Source: an uncultured Treponema sp. (GTDB taxonomy: Bacteria > Spirochaetota > Spirochaetia > Treponematales > Treponemataceae). From it: a DNA stretch of 58,838 nt. The stretch covers positions 1 through 58,838 of the forward strand of contig CALDIB010000043.1 in assembly GCA_937902125.1 (NCBI GenBank), in the 5' to 3' direction. A model generated the notes under the pieces. It ran no database searches. It was not told the DNA's origin and was given only the letters and a program-made list of their open reading frames with translations. Shown here one piece after another: positions 7,560-15,825 of this stretch. A program made the translations under genes and the position numbers. Position 1 is the first letter of the stretch. Every line of letters begins with the position of its first letter.

Positions 7560-9452
7560 CTAAAATTCCACGATTTGATTTTTGCTGTCGATGTACCAAT
7601 CCGCCAAAGGAAGGGCCTGCTCCACATTATGCCATGTAAGGCTTGAGTCCTCGTTTAGGGAAACGATTCTTCCGCCGCATTTCGCCATGTCAACAGGAAG
7701 GGAAGCGCCGCTTTTCAGCGAATGCTTTTTTAGCGTCTTGACGTTTATAACGCTTATGTCCTTGACTCCGATTTTTGTAAAGGCAAGGGGAAATTCAGCC
7801 TTGATGAAAGAGTCGCTTTCTTCTTGCGCCGACGAAGCCAAGTCTTTTACGGTCAAGGCCTTTATTCCCATGCAAAAGGCGCTTGTGGTGTAGCCTGAGC
7901 CTTGGGAAATCAAGCGGGAGCCAAAAAGGTATCCGCCGCTTTCTTCAAGGCAAACGGTTATGTCGCCGTCCATTTTTACAGGAACCGTTTCCCGCGTCTT
8001 TAGGTTGACCAAGACAAGGGGCGACGTGGGATTTGTGGAGGCGGTTTTTGCCACCGCCAACAAATTTCCGTCTATGGCCGCCGCGTCTTGAATGCCGCTT
8101 CCCAAATAAAGCTCGGAAACGCTTTTGTCTTTGAACGAATAAAAGTTGACCTTTGAATTTTCAATTTCCAAAAAGCCCTTCTTTCCGTTTATTTCGGCGG
8201 CACGGATTCTTTTAATTCTGCTAGCGGCGGAGAACAAAAACTCTTCTTCGCCGCTTTCCGCGTCCACAGCGCGCGGGCCGTCCAAGCGGTTGTCGTTTTG
8301 CAATATCAACTTTCCCCATGCGCAGTCGATTTTTGTCCAATCCCGCAGGTTGGGAAATTCCTTGACGGCCTTGCTTTCGTAGTCCGCCTTTATTATTGCG
8401 GAATCAGCCAAAATGTAGAGCCGGTTTCCGTCGGAGCAAACTCCGCGTATTTTTTGGTATACTTCATTTGAAATCAAGGCCAGTTCCGAAGGCAACGAAT
8501 TGTCGCTTGTGTCGGCGGAATAAACGTTTCCGTCTTGGGCGGCCAAAAATATTTTTTCTTCCGCCAAAAACGCGGCGCTGAATTTTGGAGCGCCTGGGGC
8601 CTTTATGTTTTTTGTTATAAGGGGGCCTTTGACGCCGCTTTCCGTAATGTCCACTTTATAAATTGAATGGAGGTCCGCCTGTCCGTCAACATAAAGAAGG
8701 CTGTCGGAGCCGTCAAGAAGGATGGGGCTTTTGCAAGGAATTGTCTTGACTTTAGCGCCGCTTTCCGCGCTAAAAATATAAATTGAATTGTTCTTTGTTC
8801 CCGCCAAAAAATTGTTCCTCGCGAACAAGACCAGGTTTTCCAAGCCGCTTTCGGCGGGAACTTTTTTTAGGGGCTTTCCTGTCTTTAGGCTAAAGTATAA
8901 AAGCTTTCCTTCGGCGGCGGAATAAAGCAAAACGTTTTTTTCGCTTTCGCTGGTCTTTGCCCAAGAAGCCGTGGTTTCGTAGTCCTTGATTTTTGAAAAA
9001 GACTTTCCGTTTGACGCTGTGTAAAAATAGACGCCGTTTCTTTCGTTTGCCGTGGCGATTAGGCAAGTTCCCTTGGCGCTGTATGAAAGGCTTGTGATTT
9101 GATTTTTGTATAAAAACGAGCGCTTTGTTTTTTTTGCCGCCGCGTCCCAAATTTTGACGCTGTGGTAAGAGGCTTCGTCGCTTTCGTAAAAGGCGATTTC
9201 CTTGGCGTTTGGAGAAATGGCCGCCAAAAATATTTTTTTGTCGGAAACCTGAAAGTGCTCTCCGATTCCGTTTTCCCAGCGGATTATAAAGCCGTCTTGC
9301 CCAACCGTGTAAAAGGCTTGGCTCTTTGAAGCGGAGTCCAAAAAGGCGGCCGCGACTTTTCCCTTGTGACCTTGGCTTGAAAACCGTGGCTGCGCCAGCG
9401 CGGCGCTCGCCGTCATAAAAAATCCCAAAACTATTGTCAAAAACTTTTTCAT
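7560..9452 (-). CDS. Exported beta-propeller (WD40/PQQ-like) protein
   Basis: The 630-residue product has a cleavable signal peptide (MKKFLTIVLGFFMTASAALAQ) followed by repeated short beta-strand units such as GQDGFIIRWENG, VKIWDAAAKKTKRSF and GNVYSADTS. These fit a WD40 or PQQ-type propeller, possibly two propellers given the length. Propellers are scaffolds and no catalytic motif is apparent. Its start codon overlaps the rseP stop by four bases (ATGA), making it the last gene of the frr-uppS-cdsA-dxr-rseP unit. Co-translation with an envelope-stress protease suggests an envelope role, which is inference only. Confidence 0.75.
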   Translation of the reverse strand: MKKFLTIVLGFFMTASAALAQPRFSSQGHKGKVAAAFLDSASKSQAFYTVGQDGFIIRWENGIGEHFQVSDKKIFLAAISPNAKEIAFYESDEASYHSVKIWDAAAKKTKRSFLYKNQITSLSYSAKGTCLIATANERNGVYFYTASNGKSFSKIKDYETTASWAKTSESEKNVLLYSAAEGKLLYFSLKTGKPLKKVPAESGLENLVLFARNNFLAGTKNNSIYIFSAESGAKVKTIPCKSPILLDGSDSLLYVDGQADLHSIYKVDITESGVKGPLITKNIKAPGAPKFSAAFLAEEKIFLAAQDGNVYSADTSDNSLPSELALISNEVYQKIRGVCSDGNRLYILADSAIIKADYESKAVKEFPNLRDWTKIDCAWGKLILQNDNRLDGPRAVDAESGEEEFLFSAASRIKRIRAAEINGKKGFLEIENSKVNFYSFKDKSVSELYLGSGIQDAAAIDGNLLAVAKTASTNPTSPLVLVNLKTRETVPVKMDGDITVCLEESGGYLFGSRLISQGSGYTTSAFCMGIKALTVKDLASSAQEESDSFIKAEFPLAFTKIGVKDISVINVKTLKKHSLKSGASLPVDMAKCGGRIVSLNEDSSLTWHNVEQALPLADWYIDSKNQIVEF

Positions 9453-10585
9453 TTTTTAGCCTCAAAAGCCTTGTTTATAAAATAGCGGATGTCTCCGAAC
9501 AAACCGACTGCAAATATAAGGACGATTACGGCAAGTCCCGCCATTTGAATTTTTTTCTGAAGCCTTGGATTGACCGGCTTTTTTGTCGCGGCTTCAACTA
9601 AAGCCAGCAAAATCAAGCTGCCGTCCAAAATCGGAATCGGAAGCAAGTTCATTATAAAAAGGGAAACGCTAATAAGCGACATGAATTGAAGGACGACAAT
9701 AAGGCCGATTTTGGCGCCGGCCGAAAAGCCTTCTTTGGCGCTTTCTCCCAGCATGCTTGAAATTCTGGCGGGGCCTGTAACGGCGTTGCTCATGTCCACG
9801 CCTTTAAAAAGAATGCCCAAGCTTTTTACCGTTTGAAAAAGGAGTTTGTTTGTGTCCGCCGCGCCTTTCGCCAGCGCGGGAAAAAAGGGCAGGGCTTTGA
9901 TTTCTTTTTCTATGCTTTCGCCGGAAGCCTGCACTCCCAAAATTCCGTTTCCTTCCTTTTTGTTCAGCAAAGTGTGAACTACGAACAAAAGCGTTTCTTC
10001 GCCGCCGTCTTGATTTTTTCGCAAAACTTCCACCTCAACGTCTTCGTCGCCCCGAAGGGACACTTGCTCGTAAATGTCAGTGAAGTCCGAGATTTTTTTG
10101 CCGGCGATTTTTGTTATGGTGTCGCCGCTTTTTATTCCCGCGTCCCTGGCGGGAGAAGGAAAAGTTGGGTCTTCTGGAATTTGAATCGTGGCGCTTCGGG
10201 TGTAGTAAGTGTATCCCATCATGGCTATGGCACTGGAGGCCGCGAAAACAAATATCAAGTTGAACAAGGGGCCGGCAAAGCCAATCAAGGCCCGCTTTAA
10301 GGGATGGGTTCCGTAAAGGGAATCTTTTTCTGCGGGAACGCTGTCAAGGCCTTCCTCAAGAGCCTTGGCAAGTTCATTTTCGCCCTTCATTTGGCAGTAG
10401 CCGCCTATGGGAAGCAGGGAAAGCCTGTAGTCAACGCCGCCTATTTCCTTGTGAAGAAGGACTGGCCCCATGAAAATTGAAAAGGCTTCCACCTTCACTC
10501 CGCAAAGGCGGGCGGCAAAAAAATGTCCCAGTTCGTGAAAGAAAACCAAAAAGCTTAAAATTAAAAGGCCCAATGCGATTGTCAA
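9449..10585 (-). CDS. rseP: Site-2 intramembrane zinc metalloprotease RseP
   Basis: This 378-residue polytopic protease cleaves membrane-bound regulators within the bilayer. FHELGH at residues 16-21 in the first membrane segment is the HExxH zinc motif. A PDZ-like domain occupies about 105-215 (PSPARDAGIKSGDTITKIAGKKISDF). NLLPIPILDGSLIL near residue 315 provides the second catalytic Asp, and further hydrophobic segments follow. The start is TTG overlapping the dxr stop (TTGA), with GGAGG seven bases upstream, so translation is coupled. Position after dxr matches the common bacterial order. Confidence 0.95.
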   Translation of the reverse strand: MTIALGLLILSFLVFFHELGHFFAARLCGVKVEAFSIFMGPVLLHKEIGGVDYRLSLLPIGGYCQMKGENELAKALEEGLDSVPAEKDSLYGTHPLKRALIGFAGPLFNLIFVFAASSAIAMMGYTYYTRSATIQIPEDPTFPSPARDAGIKSGDTITKIAGKKISDFTDIYEQVSLRGDEDVEVEVLRKNQDGGEETLLFVVHTLLNKKEGNGILGVQASGESIEKEIKALPFFPALAKGAADTNKLLFQTVKSLGILFKGVDMSNAVTGPARISSMLGESAKEGFSAGAKIGLIVVLQFMSLISVSLFIMNLLPIPILDGSLILLALVEAATKKPVNPRLQKKIQMAGLAVIVLIFAVGLFGDIRYFINKAFEAKK

Positions 10586-11667
10586 AGCGCGGCCTCCGCC
10601 ATTTTTCTGGCCTCCATGTCGGCTTTAAAAACATCGTCAAAGTCTCGCGGCTCTTGAGCCCAGTCTTTTTCCAAAACCTTTTGGACTGTCTCTGAAATTT
10701 TCGCGAAAGAAATTTTTTCTTTTATAAAAGCGTTGGCCGCGATTTCATCGGCGGCGTTAAATGCAATGGTGTAAGAGGCGTTTTTTTTGGCCGCGCTTTC
10801 CGCCAATGCCAAAAGGGGAAAGTCGTCCCTTCTTGGCTCAAAAAAAGTCATCTTTTTGCCGGCCAAAGAAAATTTTTCAAGGCCGCTTGAAACATATTCA
10901 GGCCAGCAAAGCGCTCCCATAATCGGATGCCGCATGTCAGGCTCTGAAATCTGGGCGTATAAAATTCCGTCGCTTGTTCTGACCAAAGAATGAATCAGGC
11001 TTTCCGGGTGAACCACAACGGCGACCTTGCTTTGGTCAAGGTCAAAAAGCCTTGTGGCCTCTATCACTTCCAAGCCCTTGTTGGCAAGGGTGGCCGAGTC
11101 AACCGTTATCTTTTTTCCCATCTTCCAAGTGGGATGTTTTAGCGCGTCGGACAGCGTGGCCTTTTTTAGCTCTTCTTTGGAAAAATTCCTAAAGGGGCCG
11201 CCGCTTGCGGTGATGACAATTTCTTCAATGTTCTTGTTTCCGCAAAAATGAATCAAGTTGAATATGGCGGAATGCTCCGAGTCAACGGGAATTATGGCCG
11301 CGCCTTTTTTGTCGGCCAAGGCCTTTACCAGCGGCCATGCCATGACCACCGTTTCCTTGTTGGCCAAGGCCAAGTCTATTCCCCGCTCAAGGACGGCCTT
11401 GCTGGGAAAAAGGCCCGCGGCGCCCGCTATTCCGTTCACCGCTATGTCAGGCTTTGCCTTGTCCAAAAGGCGCTCCATTCCTTCAAGGCCTTCTTTGCTT
11501 GTCAGCGTAAAGGGGCAGGAAAATTCCTGAGCCAAGTTTTTTAGGCTTTGTTCCGAAGAATTGGCCTGAATTCCCGCCACTGTGAACAAATCCTTATGCC
11601 GCCGCGCCAAGTCCAAGGCGCTTGAGCCGATGGAGCCTGTGGCGCCCAATACAAGAATTTTTTTCAT
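10582..11667 (-). CDS. dxr: 1-deoxy-D-xylulose-5-phosphate reductoisomerase
   Basis: This 361-residue enzyme carries out the committed NADPH-dependent step of the MEP isoprenoid pathway, converting DXP to MEP. It shows the Rossmann GATGSIGSS at the N-terminus, the metal-binding DSEHSAIFN, ASGGPFR and MGKKITVDSATLANKGLEVIEA, and the C-terminal substrate-binding region with HPIMGALCWPE. Its start overlaps the cdsA stop by four bases. With dxs elsewhere in this window, both opening MEP enzymes are present, and the neighbouring uppS consumes the pathway's products. Confidence 0.97.
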   Translation of the reverse strand: MKKILVLGATGSIGSSALDLARRHKDLFTVAGIQANSSEQSLKNLAQEFSCPFTLTSKEGLEGMERLLDKAKPDIAVNGIAGAAGLFPSKAVLERGIDLALANKETVVMAWPLVKALADKKGAAIIPVDSEHSAIFNLIHFCGNKNIEEIVITASGGPFRNFSKEELKKATLSDALKHPTWKMGKKITVDSATLANKGLEVIEATRLFDLDQSKVAVVVHPESLIHSLVRTSDGILYAQISEPDMRHPIMGALCWPEYVSSGLEKFSLAGKKMTFFEPRRDDFPLLALAESAAKKNASYTIAFNAADEIAANAFIKEKISFAKISETVQKVLEKDWAQEPRDFDDVFKADMEARKMAEAAL

Positions 11668-12506
11668 GCGAACATCAACTTTATCAAAAAGAAATAAAAG
11701 GGCGCCGCCATAAAAATGGAGTCAACGCTGTCCAAAACTCCGCCGCGGCCAAGAACCACGTTTCCGGAATCCTTGACTTCCGCGCTGCGCTTGAAAACGC
11801 TTTCCGCCAAGTCGCCGATGATGGCGGCGGTGCAAACGCAAACGGAAAGGAGCGCGGTTTTTGGCAAAAGGTTTTCCGAGGCGAACTCGTTCTTAAAGAC
11901 AAGGAAAGTCAATATGAGCGCGAAGACAAAGCATCCCGCGTAGGCTCCCGCAAAGCCCGCCAAGCTCTTGTTGGGGCTTGCCAAAATTTTCCCCCGGTTG
12001 TTTTTTCCAAAGAGCATTCCAAAAAGCCAAGCCGCGCTGTCGCTGATAAAAACAAGCGCCAAAAATGTGGCGGCGTAGGCGAAGGGCGCCCTTGTTCCTG
12101 TAAGCCGGGTTATGAAGGATGGCAAAAAGCCCGCGTATAAAAGGACGCAAAGAGAGCGGGCGATGCGCGCGTTTGACATGGCAAATTCTTTTGCGGTGAA
12201 GATTTCAACTGTGAAAACAACAAAGGCGCCCAGAACAAGCGCGACGGTTCCCAAATAGTCCAGCCCAAAAATTATGTTCAAAAATTCCGCCACAGGGATT
12301 AGGGGAGCCAAGACCATCAAAAGGGGCCTTGCCAAAGTTTGGCCGTTTGTCCCGAACATCAGCGAAAGCTCGTAGGCTGAAAATGTGGAAACGCCCAAGA
12401 CCAGCAAATTTAGCGGCAAGTAGTGGAAGAAGGGTATGAGAGAAAGTCCGATAATCAAAGGGACTCCGACAAAGAAAATTGTCAAACGCTCGATTAGTTT
12501 TTTCAT
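11664..12506 (-). CDS. cdsA: Phosphatidate cytidylyltransferase (CDP-diacylglycerol synthase)
   Basis: This 280-residue integral membrane enzyme makes CDP-diacylglycerol from CTP and phosphatidate. It has about seven or eight hydrophobic segments and the C-terminal family signature near residues 225-260: KRSAEVKDSGN followed by LGRGGVLDSVDS. The usual signature is P-G-H-G-G-x-x-D-R-x-D; here Pro, His and Arg are replaced by Leu, Arg and Ser, while the Lys-Asp and Asp-x-x-Asp residues remain. GGAGGGG precedes the ATG, which overlaps the uppS stop. I believe it is active because the core acidic residues are kept, but this is not certain. Confidence 0.92.
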   Translation of the reverse strand: MKKLIERLTIFFVGVPLIIGLSLIPFFHYLPLNLLVLGVSTFSAYELSLMFGTNGQTLARPLLMVLAPLIPVAEFLNIIFGLDYLGTVALVLGAFVVFTVEIFTAKEFAMSNARIARSLCVLLYAGFLPSFITRLTGTRAPFAYAATFLALVFISDSAAWLFGMLFGKNNRGKILASPNKSLAGFAGAYAGCFVFALILTFLVFKNEFASENLLPKTALLSVCVCTAAIIGDLAESVFKRSAEVKDSGNVVLGRGGVLDSVDSIFMAAPFYFFLIKLMFA

Positions 12507-13225
12507 TTTGATTCCCCTCCGGAGCCGTTCTTATTTTCGATTCCGCCAAAACGCCTGTTTCGGCCTTCAAATTCCAAAACGTCTTTTTTAAATTCTTCAA
12601 CTGTGTAGTCAGGCCAAAGGGTGTCGGAAAAAATGAATTCCGCGTAAGCCGCCTGCCAAAGCAAAAAGTTTGAAAGGCGCTTTTCTCCCCCAGTTCTGAT
12701 AAGCAAATCGATGTCCGGAAGTTCCGGCAAGTCCATGAATTTTTTTAAATTGTCCTCTGTGATTTCGCCTTCCGCTTTGGCCGCCTTGTTCGCCGCCCTG
12801 ACAATTTCGTCCCGGCTTCCGTAGTTAATGGCCAAAACGCAAGTGGTTCCCGTAAAGTCCTTGGTGTCGCTTTTTGCGTTCAAAATTTCTTCTTGAACGT
12901 CCTTTGGAAGTCCCGCCAAGTTTCCGATGTGTTCCACTCGGATTTGATTTTCTTTGTAGAATTCAAATTCCGCGCGCAAATGTTTTTTTATCAAGCCCAT
13001 CAAGTAGCCTACTTCTTCCTGCGTCCGCTTCCAGTTTTCGGTGGAGAAGGTGTAAAGGGTGATGTATTTGATTCCCAAGTCGGCGGCCGCGCGCGCGATT
13101 CTTTTTGCGGCCTCCAATCCTTCCTTGTGTCCAGCCGTTCTGGGCAAGCCGCGGCCTTGAGCCCAGCGGCCGTTTCCGTCCATAATCAGCGCGACGTGTT
13201 TTGGCAGGGAAGGATTGTTTTGCAA
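12503..13225 (-). CDS. uppS: Isoprenyl (undecaprenyl) diphosphate synthase, cis type
   Basis: This 240-residue cis-prenyltransferase elongates farnesyl diphosphate to the lipid carrier used for peptidoglycan and other envelope glycans. HVALIMDGNGRWAQGRGLPR near the N-terminus contains the catalytic Asp and P-loop-like diphosphate site. TLYTFSTENWKR, INYGSRDEI, DLLIRTGGEKRLSNFLLWQ and SDTLWPDYT are the other conserved regions. The start is TTG, preceded by GGAG that lies inside the end of frr, with a short gap of three bases to the frr stop. It belongs to the frr-rseP unit. Confidence 0.96.
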   Translation of the reverse strand: MQNNPSLPKHVALIMDGNGRWAQGRGLPRTAGHKEGLEAAKRIARAAADLGIKYITLYTFSTENWKRTQEEVGYLMGLIKKHLRAEFEFYKENQIRVEHIGNLAGLPKDVQEEILNAKSDTKDFTGTTCVLAINYGSRDEIVRAANKAAKAEGEITEDNLKKFMDLPELPDIDLLIRTGGEKRLSNFLLWQAAYAEFIFSDTLWPDYTVEEFKKDVLEFEGRNRRFGGIENKNGSGGESK

Positions 13226-13228
13226 GGC

Positions 13229-13765
13229 TTACTCCATTATTTCTTTTTCTTTGGCCGCGTAAATTGAGTCAATTTCCGCGATGAATTTGTCCGTCGTCTT
13301 TTGCAAGTCGTCGGTCATTTTCTTAAGCTCGTCTTCAGTGATTTCGCCGGCCTTTTGCTTTTTCTTAAGGTCTTCGTTTCCGTCGCGGCGAATGTTTCTG
13401 ATTGAAGTGCGGGAATTTTCAGCGGTGGCCTTTGCCTGCTTGATTAGTTCCTTGCGGCGGTCTGCCGTTAGCGGCGGAATGGCGATGCGAATCACCTTGC
13501 CGTCGTTAGAAGGATTAAGGCCCAAGTCCGCCGTCAAAATGGCCTTTTCGATTTCAGTAATCAATGATTTGTCAAAGGGGTTGATGATGACCGAGCGGGC
13601 TTCGGGAATTGAAACTGTGGCCACTTGGTTGAGCGGAGACTTTTGTCCGTAATAGTCAACGCGCACTCTGTCAAAAATAGAGGCGGACGCGCGGCCTGTT
13701 CTGATGCCGTTAAAAGACTCCTTAAGAGCCGCGATTGTTTTTTCCATTCTTTCGTTTTCTGCCAT
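13229..13765 (-). CDS. frr: Ribosome recycling factor
   Basis: This factor, with EF-G, splits the post-termination ribosome. The frame is open further upstream, but ATG at 13765 (MAENERMEKTIAALKESF) is chosen because AAGGGG lies six bases before it; this gives 178 residues, normal for the family (about 185). The conserved RTGRAS, PLNQVATVSIPEARS, IRIAIPPLTADRRKELIKQAK and RNIRRD motifs are all present. It opens the unit frr-uppS-cdsA-dxr-rseP. A terminator-like hairpin lies directly upstream of its ribosome-binding site. Confidence 0.96.
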   Translation of the reverse strand: MAENERMEKTIAALKESFNGIRTGRASASIFDRVRVDYYGQKSPLNQVATVSIPEARSVIINPFDKSLITEIEKAILTADLGLNPSNDGKVIRIAIPPLTADRRKELIKQAKATAENSRTSIRNIRRDGNEDLKKKQKAGEITEDELKKMTDDLQKTTDKFIAEIDSIYAAKEKEIME

Positions 13766-13779
13766 ATTATACCCCTTGT

Positions 13780-13820
13780 AAAAAGCCAAGAAGAAAGTTT
13801 CAACTTTCGATTGGCTTTTT
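13780..13820 (-). promoter_or_regulatory. Terminator-like hairpin in the frr leader (possible attenuator)
   Basis: AAAAAGCCAA (13780-13789) pairs with TTGGCTTTTT (13811-13820). An inner stem GAAAGTT/AACTTTC continues the helix. Read on the minus strand, the 3' arm ends in T5 just before the AAGGGG of frr. Its position would allow it to reduce read-through from rpsB-tsf into frr. Confidence 0.55.
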
Positions 13821-13823
13821 AGC

Positions 13824-13839
13824 GTCCGCGGGAGCGGAC
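13824..13839 (-). repeat. GNRA-tetraloop hairpin, third copy of the dispersed motif
   Basis: GTCCGC-GGGA-GCGGAC is a six-base-pair stem with a GNRA loop as written on the plus strand. It matches the hairpin cores of the repeats at 33116-33170 and 56876-56931, though the flanks differ. A second perfect hairpin, CGAGTTTC/GAAACTCG, follows at 13850-13870. Confidence 0.55.
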
Positions 13840-13873
13840 AGTTTAATATCGAGTTTCTGAAAGAAACTCGTCA

Positions 13874-13910
13874 GAACAAAAGGCCGGCTGCAATAGCCGG
13901 ACTTTTGTTC
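13874..13910 (-). terminator. Terminator of rpsB-tsf
   Basis: On the minus strand AACAAAAGTCCGGCT, a short ATTGC loop and AGCCGGCCTTTTGTT form a long stem (one mismatch) about 14 bases after the tsf stop. The 3' arm carries the T-rich run. Confidence 0.8.
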
Positions 13911-13923
13911 ATTCCCCTTATTC

Positions 13924-14757
13924 CTACTTTCCAAGAACGTCCAAAACAATTTCGCCAAATTCAAGCTGGGCGCCGACGGCCTTGCCGACTTCCTCAAGCT
14001 TCTTGGTTACAGAAACCTTGTCGTCCTTTACGAACATTTGGTCAACAAAGCAGATTTCGGCCACATGCTTGGCCACCTTGCTCTTAAGGATGTTCTCCTT
14101 GATGTTGGCCGGCTTTGAGGCCATCTTTTCGTCCTGGTCCATCTGGGTCTTGAAGATTTCAGTCTGCTCGTCGATGTAAGACTGCGGAACGTCCTTCTGG
14201 TAGATGTAAGCGGGAGTGAAGGCGGCCAAGTGCAAGCAGCAGTCGTGCGCGAATGTTTTTACCGCGTCGGCTGTGGAGCCCTTGATTACCACGGCGCTTG
14301 CTGTCTTGAAGTTTGAGTGAACGTATGTTTCGGCCACGGCGTTGTCAGGAATGTTGATGACGCTGACCTTGGCCACGTTCATGTTCTCTCTTGTCTTTGT
14401 GGCCAAGTCGAGCAAAACGTCCTTGTGGGCCTGCTCAACCTGAGTGTAGCCGTTGGCGAAAGTGATGTCCAAGAGCTTTTCTCCGGCGGCGATGAAATCG
14501 GCGTTGGAGGCCACAAAGTCAGTTTCGCAAGTGACTTCGATGAGGGCGATTTTCTTGTCCTGAGTTCTGACAAAAACTCGTCCTTCAGATGTGGCTCTTT
14601 CCGCGCGCTTGGCCACGGCGGCCAAGCCTTTTTCTTTAAGAATCTTTTCGGCTTCTTTGGCGTCGCCGTTGGCTTCGGTCAAGGCCTTTTTGCAGTCCAT
14701 GAGTCCGGCGCCTGTGGCTTCGCGCAAGGCCTTTACGTCAGATGCTTTAATTTCCAT
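13924..14757 (-). CDS. tsf: Elongation factor Ts
   Basis: EF-Ts is the guanine nucleotide exchange factor for EF-Tu. The 277-residue protein starts MEIKASDVKALREATGAGLMDCKKAL, which is the family's UBA-like N-terminal domain, and contains the exchange motif region CETDFVASNADF at about residue 78. AAAGGA precedes the ATG, 20 bp after the rpsB stop, and the pair is followed by a strong terminator. The size and arrangement match the usual rpsB-tsf operon. Confidence 0.97.
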   Translation of the reverse strand: MEIKASDVKALREATGAGLMDCKKALTEANGDAKEAEKILKEKGLAAVAKRAERATSEGRVFVRTQDKKIALIEVTCETDFVASNADFIAAGEKLLDITFANGYTQVEQAHKDVLLDLATKTRENMNVAKVSVINIPDNAVAETYVHSNFKTASAVVIKGSTADAVKTFAHDCCLHLAAFTPAYIYQKDVPQSYIDEQTEIFKTQMDQDEKMASKPANIKENILKSKVAKHVAEICFVDQMFVKDDKVSVTKKLEEVGKAVGAQLEFGEIVLDVLGK

Positions 14758-14777
14758 AAAACTTTTCCTTTGTAAAA

Positions 14778-15647
14778 TTATTTGTAGAGCTTGTCCTCGT
14801 CAACCATCTGGTCGGCGGAATCCTCGTCGTCAGCCTTGGCTACTTCGTCCTTTTCTGTGGGCTGATAGTTTGAGTAGTCGTCGATTTCAACGTCCTCGCG
14901 CTTTACGGCGGCGTCTGTCTGAACGTCATCGTCGCCCTCAAGGTTTTCGATGATCTTAAGGCCTTCTTCGTTGTTGGCTTCCATGACGGCGTTGGCGATG
15001 ATGGAAGTGAACAATGTGATGGCGCGGATGGCGTCGTCGTTGCCCGGAATGGGGTAGTCGATGCCTTCGGGGTTTGAGTTTGTGTCAACAACGGCCACAA
15101 CAGGAATTCCCATGCGGCGGGCTTCCGCCACGGCGATGGCTTCCTTGTGGGTGTCGATTACAAAAATGGCTCCCGGCAGCTCTTTCATTTCTTTGATGCC
15201 GCCGAGGTTCTTTTCAAGCTTGGCCTTTTCTTTTTGAAGTCCGGCGACTTCCTTTTTTGTAAGGTTGTCGAAAGTTCCGTCAACTTCCATCTTTTCGATT
15301 TTCTTGAGGCGCTGCAATGATTTTTTGATTGTGGCGAAGTTTGTGAGCATTCCGCCAAGCCAGCGGTTGTTCACATAGAATTGTCCGCAGCGCTCGGCCT
15401 CTTTTTGAATGGCTCCTTGAGCCTGCTTCTTTGTTCCTACAAAAAGAACGGCTTTGCCTGAGGCGGCGATTTTGCGAACCGCTTCGTAGCTTTCTTTGAT
15501 TGCAGCGATTGTCTTCTGCAAGTCGATGATGTGGATTCCGTTGCGCGAGCCAAAGATGTACTTTGACATGCGGGGATCCCAACGCTTTACTTGATGTCCA
15601 AAGTGAACGCCGGACTCAAGCAAACTTTTCATGGTAACAACAGCCAT
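14778..15647 (-). CDS. rpsB: 30S ribosomal protein uS2
   Basis: Small-subunit protein S2. ATG at 15647 is chosen because AAGGAG lies six bases upstream; the protein then starts MAVVTMKSLLESGVHFGHQ. Conserved blocks are RWDPRMSKYIFGSRNGIHIIDL, FVGTKKQAQ, NNRWLGGMLTNF, and VIDTHKEAIAVAEARRMGIP followed by VVAVVDTNSNP. At 289 residues it is longer than the E. coli protein because of an acidic C-terminal tail (about 235-289, rich in Asp and Glu). First gene of rpsB-tsf, with a structured leader. Confidence 0.97.
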   Translation of the reverse strand: MAVVTMKSLLESGVHFGHQVKRWDPRMSKYIFGSRNGIHIIDLQKTIAAIKESYEAVRKIAASGKAVLFVGTKKQAQGAIQKEAERCGQFYVNNRWLGGMLTNFATIKKSLQRLKKIEKMEVDGTFDNLTKKEVAGLQKEKAKLEKNLGGIKEMKELPGAIFVIDTHKEAIAVAEARRMGIPVVAVVDTNSNPEGIDYPIPGNDDAIRAITLFTSIIANAVMEANNEEGLKIIENLEGDDDVQTDAAVKREDVEIDDYSNYQPTEKDEVAKADDEDSADQMVDEDKLYK

Positions 15648-15663
15648 GATTTTCTCCTTCACT

Positions 15664-15702
15664 GGAAAAGTTTTTTTGACGGCCTTTTGCCGCCGCTTTT
15701 CC
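15664..15702 (-). promoter_or_regulatory. Candidate structured leader of rpsB
   Basis: GGAAAAG (15664-15670) and CTTTTCC (15696-15702) form a stem enclosing a second GC-rich partial stem (GACGGCC/GCCGCC). It ends a few bases before the rpsB Shine-Dalgarno. rpsB leaders are autoregulatory in several bacteria; a role here is inference. Confidence 0.35.
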
Positions 15703-15825
15703 TACCAACTCTGTTACTCAAAGGCGAATGGCCTTTGGAAAAATTTCGGGAAGAGGCGCAATCAACGATTTTAACCGCTTTCCGGCAATGAATTTTGGCA
15801 AGGGCCTGGGCCCTGTCGCAAACAT

